DNA from: Bacillota bacterium | GTDB lineage: Bacteria > Bacillota > UBA4882 > UBA10575 | NCBI GenBank assembly: GCA_012521315.1 | Contig: JAAYMP010000062.1 | Location: forward strand, 1-35,835 | Direction: 5' to 3' | DNA length: 35,835 bases | Part shown: one piece after another, positions 34,404 to 35,835 of the stretch | How the letters are laid out: each line of letters begins with the position of its first letter | Numbering within the stretch: position 1 is the first letter of the stretch | Program-made: the position numbers and the translations under genes | Notes under the pieces: model-generated | Seen by the model: the letters and a program-made list of their open reading frames with translations, nothing else | Databases searched by the model: none | Told to the model about the DNA's origin: nothing

Positions 34404-35835
34404 ATGAACGAAGAAGAATTGCGGATGATTCCCACGACCCCAGGGGTTTATCTGATGAAAAACGAAGCGGACCAGATCCTCTATGTCGGAAAGGCAAACT
34501 CCCTGCGCCACCGGGTGCGTTCCTATTTTCAACCCGCGAAGAAACACCCGCCGCGGATCGCGCGGATGGTCGAACAGGTTGCCAAGGTTGATTTCATCAC
34601 GACCGCCTCCGAACTTGAGGCGTTGGCTTTGGAATGCAATTTGATCAAAGAGCATCGTCCAAAGTATAACGTGCGACTCCGCGATGATAAACAGTATCCG
34701 TGGTTGAAAGTGACTTGGCAAGAACCTTATCCGCGGGTGTACATTGTGCGCCGTCCGCAACGGGACGGGTCGCGCTATTTTGGTCCGTTTACGGAAGCGG
34801 GAGCGTTACGGGAGATTCTTCGGCTCTTACAAAAGATCTTTCCGCTCCGTTCTTGTAAAAAAAGCTTGAAGCCGGAGGAAAGGCAGCGCCCCTGCCTCAA
34901 CTATCATATTGGCCGGTGTTTGGCCCCTTGCGCCGGTGAAGTTGATGCCGAAACCTACCGCCGGATGGTCCAGGACTTCTGCCGGATTTTGGAAGGTCAT
35001 ACCGAACAACTGGAGGCCAAGCTAAAGAAGGAGATGGAAGCCGCGGCGGTGCGGCAGGAATACGAAGAAGCGGCGTTGTGCCGCGACAAGTTGCGCGCCT
35101 TACAAATGGTTGTCCAGCGGCAGACGGTGGTCTCGACGGAGCCCATTGACCGGGATGTTTTCGGGTTGGCCATGACGGACGAGGGCAGTTTTATTCAGGT
35201 GCTCCAGATTCGCCGGGGGAAACTCATCGGGAAAGAGAGCTTCTTCTTCTCGGATCTGGTCGGGGAAACCGAGGAATTGCTGCGGAGTTTTCTCCTCCAG
35301 TACTATGATGAGCTGGATTATATCCCCAAAGAAGTGATCCTGCCGGTGGCCCTCCCCGACCAGGCACCGCTCGCTGCTTGGCTTACGGAACGGAAAAAAC
35401 AGAAAGTGGAATTAATCCACCCGAAACGCGGAGAGAAGCTGCAGCTTTTAGGGATGGCCCGGGAAAATGCGGAGATCCTCCTGGAAAGGGAACTGGCCCG
35501 GCGGAAACAGGCCGCGGCGACGACCCGGCTGGCTTTGGAACGGTTGCGTGATCTGTTGGCCCTTCCCAAGTTCCCGCAGCGGATCGAAGCCTTTGATATC
35601 TCCCACTGGCAGGGGGAGGAACCGGTGGCCGCGATGGTGGTTTTTCTTGACGGGCGGCCGGCGCCGGAAGCCTACCGGCGGTTCCGGATTCGCGGGATCA
35701 CCAAAAGTGATGACTACGCTGCCCTCCAGGAAGCGGTTAGCCGCCGGTTTCTCCACGGCAGGAAAGAAGAGGAGGAGGGGGTGGAGAACCCCGGTTTTCT
35801 ACCTTTCCCTGATTTACTGGTGATTGATGGCGGGA
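34404..35835 (+). CDS. uvrC: Excinuclease ABC subunit C, N-terminal part (3' end outside window)
   Basis: UvrC makes the two cuts on either side of a DNA lesion in nucleotide excision repair. About 477 codons are visible of the usual ~600. The GIY-YIG nuclease domain is at ~10-90 (TTPGVYLMKNEADQILYVGK, SLRHRVRSYF, ALALECNLIKEHRPKYN). It is followed by the Cys-rich region (RPCLNYHIGRCLAPCAG), the UvrB-binding UVR motif near 200-235 (RQEYEEAALCRDKLRAL) and the start of the RNase H-like nuclease domain (IEAFDISHWQG, RFRIRGITKSDDYAAL, LLVIDGG at the edge). ATG 34404 or the adjoining TTG 34401 follows AAAAGGGG. It is absent from the ORF track because it has no stop here. Together with mfd it bookends the window with repair genes. 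Confidence 0.96.
   Translation, partial: MNEEELRMIPTTPGVYLMKNEADQILYVGKANSLRHRVRSYFQPAKKHPPRIARMVEQVAKVDFITTASELEALALECNLIKEHRPKYNVRLRDDKQYPWLKVTWQEPYPRVYIVRRPQRDGSRYFGPFTEAGALREILRLLQKIFPLRSCKKSLKPEERQRPCLNYHIGRCLAPCAGEVDAETYRRMVQDFCRILEGHTEQLEAKLKKEMEAAAVRQEYEEAALCRDKLRALQMVVQRQTVVSTEPIDRDVFGLAMTDEGSFIQVLQIRRGKLIGKESFFFSDLVGETEELLRSFLLQYYDELDYIPKEVILPVALPDQAPLAAWLTERKKQKVELIHPKRGEKLQLLGMARENAEILLERELARRKQAAATTRLALERLRDLLALPKFPQRIEAFDISHWQGEEPVAAMVVFLDGRPAPEAYRRFRIRGITKSDDYAALQEAVSRRFLHGRKEEEEGVENPGFLPFPDLLVIDGG

Overview
The window is a dense, mostly plus-strand stretch of chromosome from an endospore-forming member of the Bacillota (Firmicutes). The evidence is a set of sporulation genes (spoVT, yabQ, a SPOCS/LysM spore protein and probable spore cell-wall proteins), Bacillus-like ribosome binding sites, sigma-A promoters close to consensus, and the order pth-mfd-spoVT ... 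yabQ-divIC-yabR-tRNA-Met. In Bacillus subtilis this is one block (pth-fin-mfd-spoVT-yabMNOPQ-divIC-yabR-tRNAs-spoIIE). The fairly GC-rich codon use and a small secreted protein that looks like a beta-barrel would suit a deep-branching, perhaps two-membraned lineage (Limnochordia/Hydrogenispora-like), but that placement is a guess. No phage, insertion sequence, CRISPR array or obvious foreign island was seen.

Layout. 1-4.8 kb: 3' end of pth, mfd (transcription-repair coupling) and spoVT. 4.8-5.5 kb: a divergent pair of small genes, one unknown and one resembling the ACT/NikR-C-like TM1266 family. 5.6-7.2 kb: a GluP-type rhomboid-TPR membrane protein that has lost both catalytic residues. 7.5-10.4 kb: a probable spore-envelope pair (peptidoglycan-binding/GH18-like protein, SPOCS-LysM protein) behind a sigma-K-like promoter. 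10.4-12.75 kb: an FmdB-type zinc ribbon and pyrG. 12.9-17.5 kb: membrane lytic transglycosylase, yabQ, divIC, tex, yabR, tRNA-Met and tRNA-Lys. 17.7-22.8 kb: a soluble multi-PAS histidine kinase where B. subtilis has spoIIE, a secreted Asp-box/glycoside-hydrolase-like protein and the beta-barrel-like protein. 23.0-25.4 kb: RseP/RasP site-2 protease and an HD-GYP protein with an altered metal site. 25.5-28.0 kb: asnA-asnS, which make asparagine and charge it onto tRNA. 28.1-29.0 kb: an SMP-30-like protein with its metal site erased. 28.97-32.7 kb, minus strand: tldD, tldE/pmbA and a patatin-like lipase. 32.9-33.9 kb: a second HD-GYP protein with an intact metal site. 34.0 kb to the end: a 75-codon ORF behind a perfect consensus promoter, then the first ~477 codons of uvrC.

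Themes. DNA repair genes flank the window (mfd, uvrC). The middle is cell envelope, division and spore formation. The most unusual signal is that three proteins from enzyme families (rhomboid protease, SMP-30 lactonase, HD-GYP phosphodiesterase) keep the fold but have lost residues needed for chemistry, which suggests structural or sensory roles. No single new multi-gene system stands out; the best candidates are these pseudoenzymes, the spore-surface pair, the beta-barrel-like protein and a repeated GAGAATTC-type palindrome in two leaders. Residue numbers and motif calls were read by hand; no database search or structure prediction was run.
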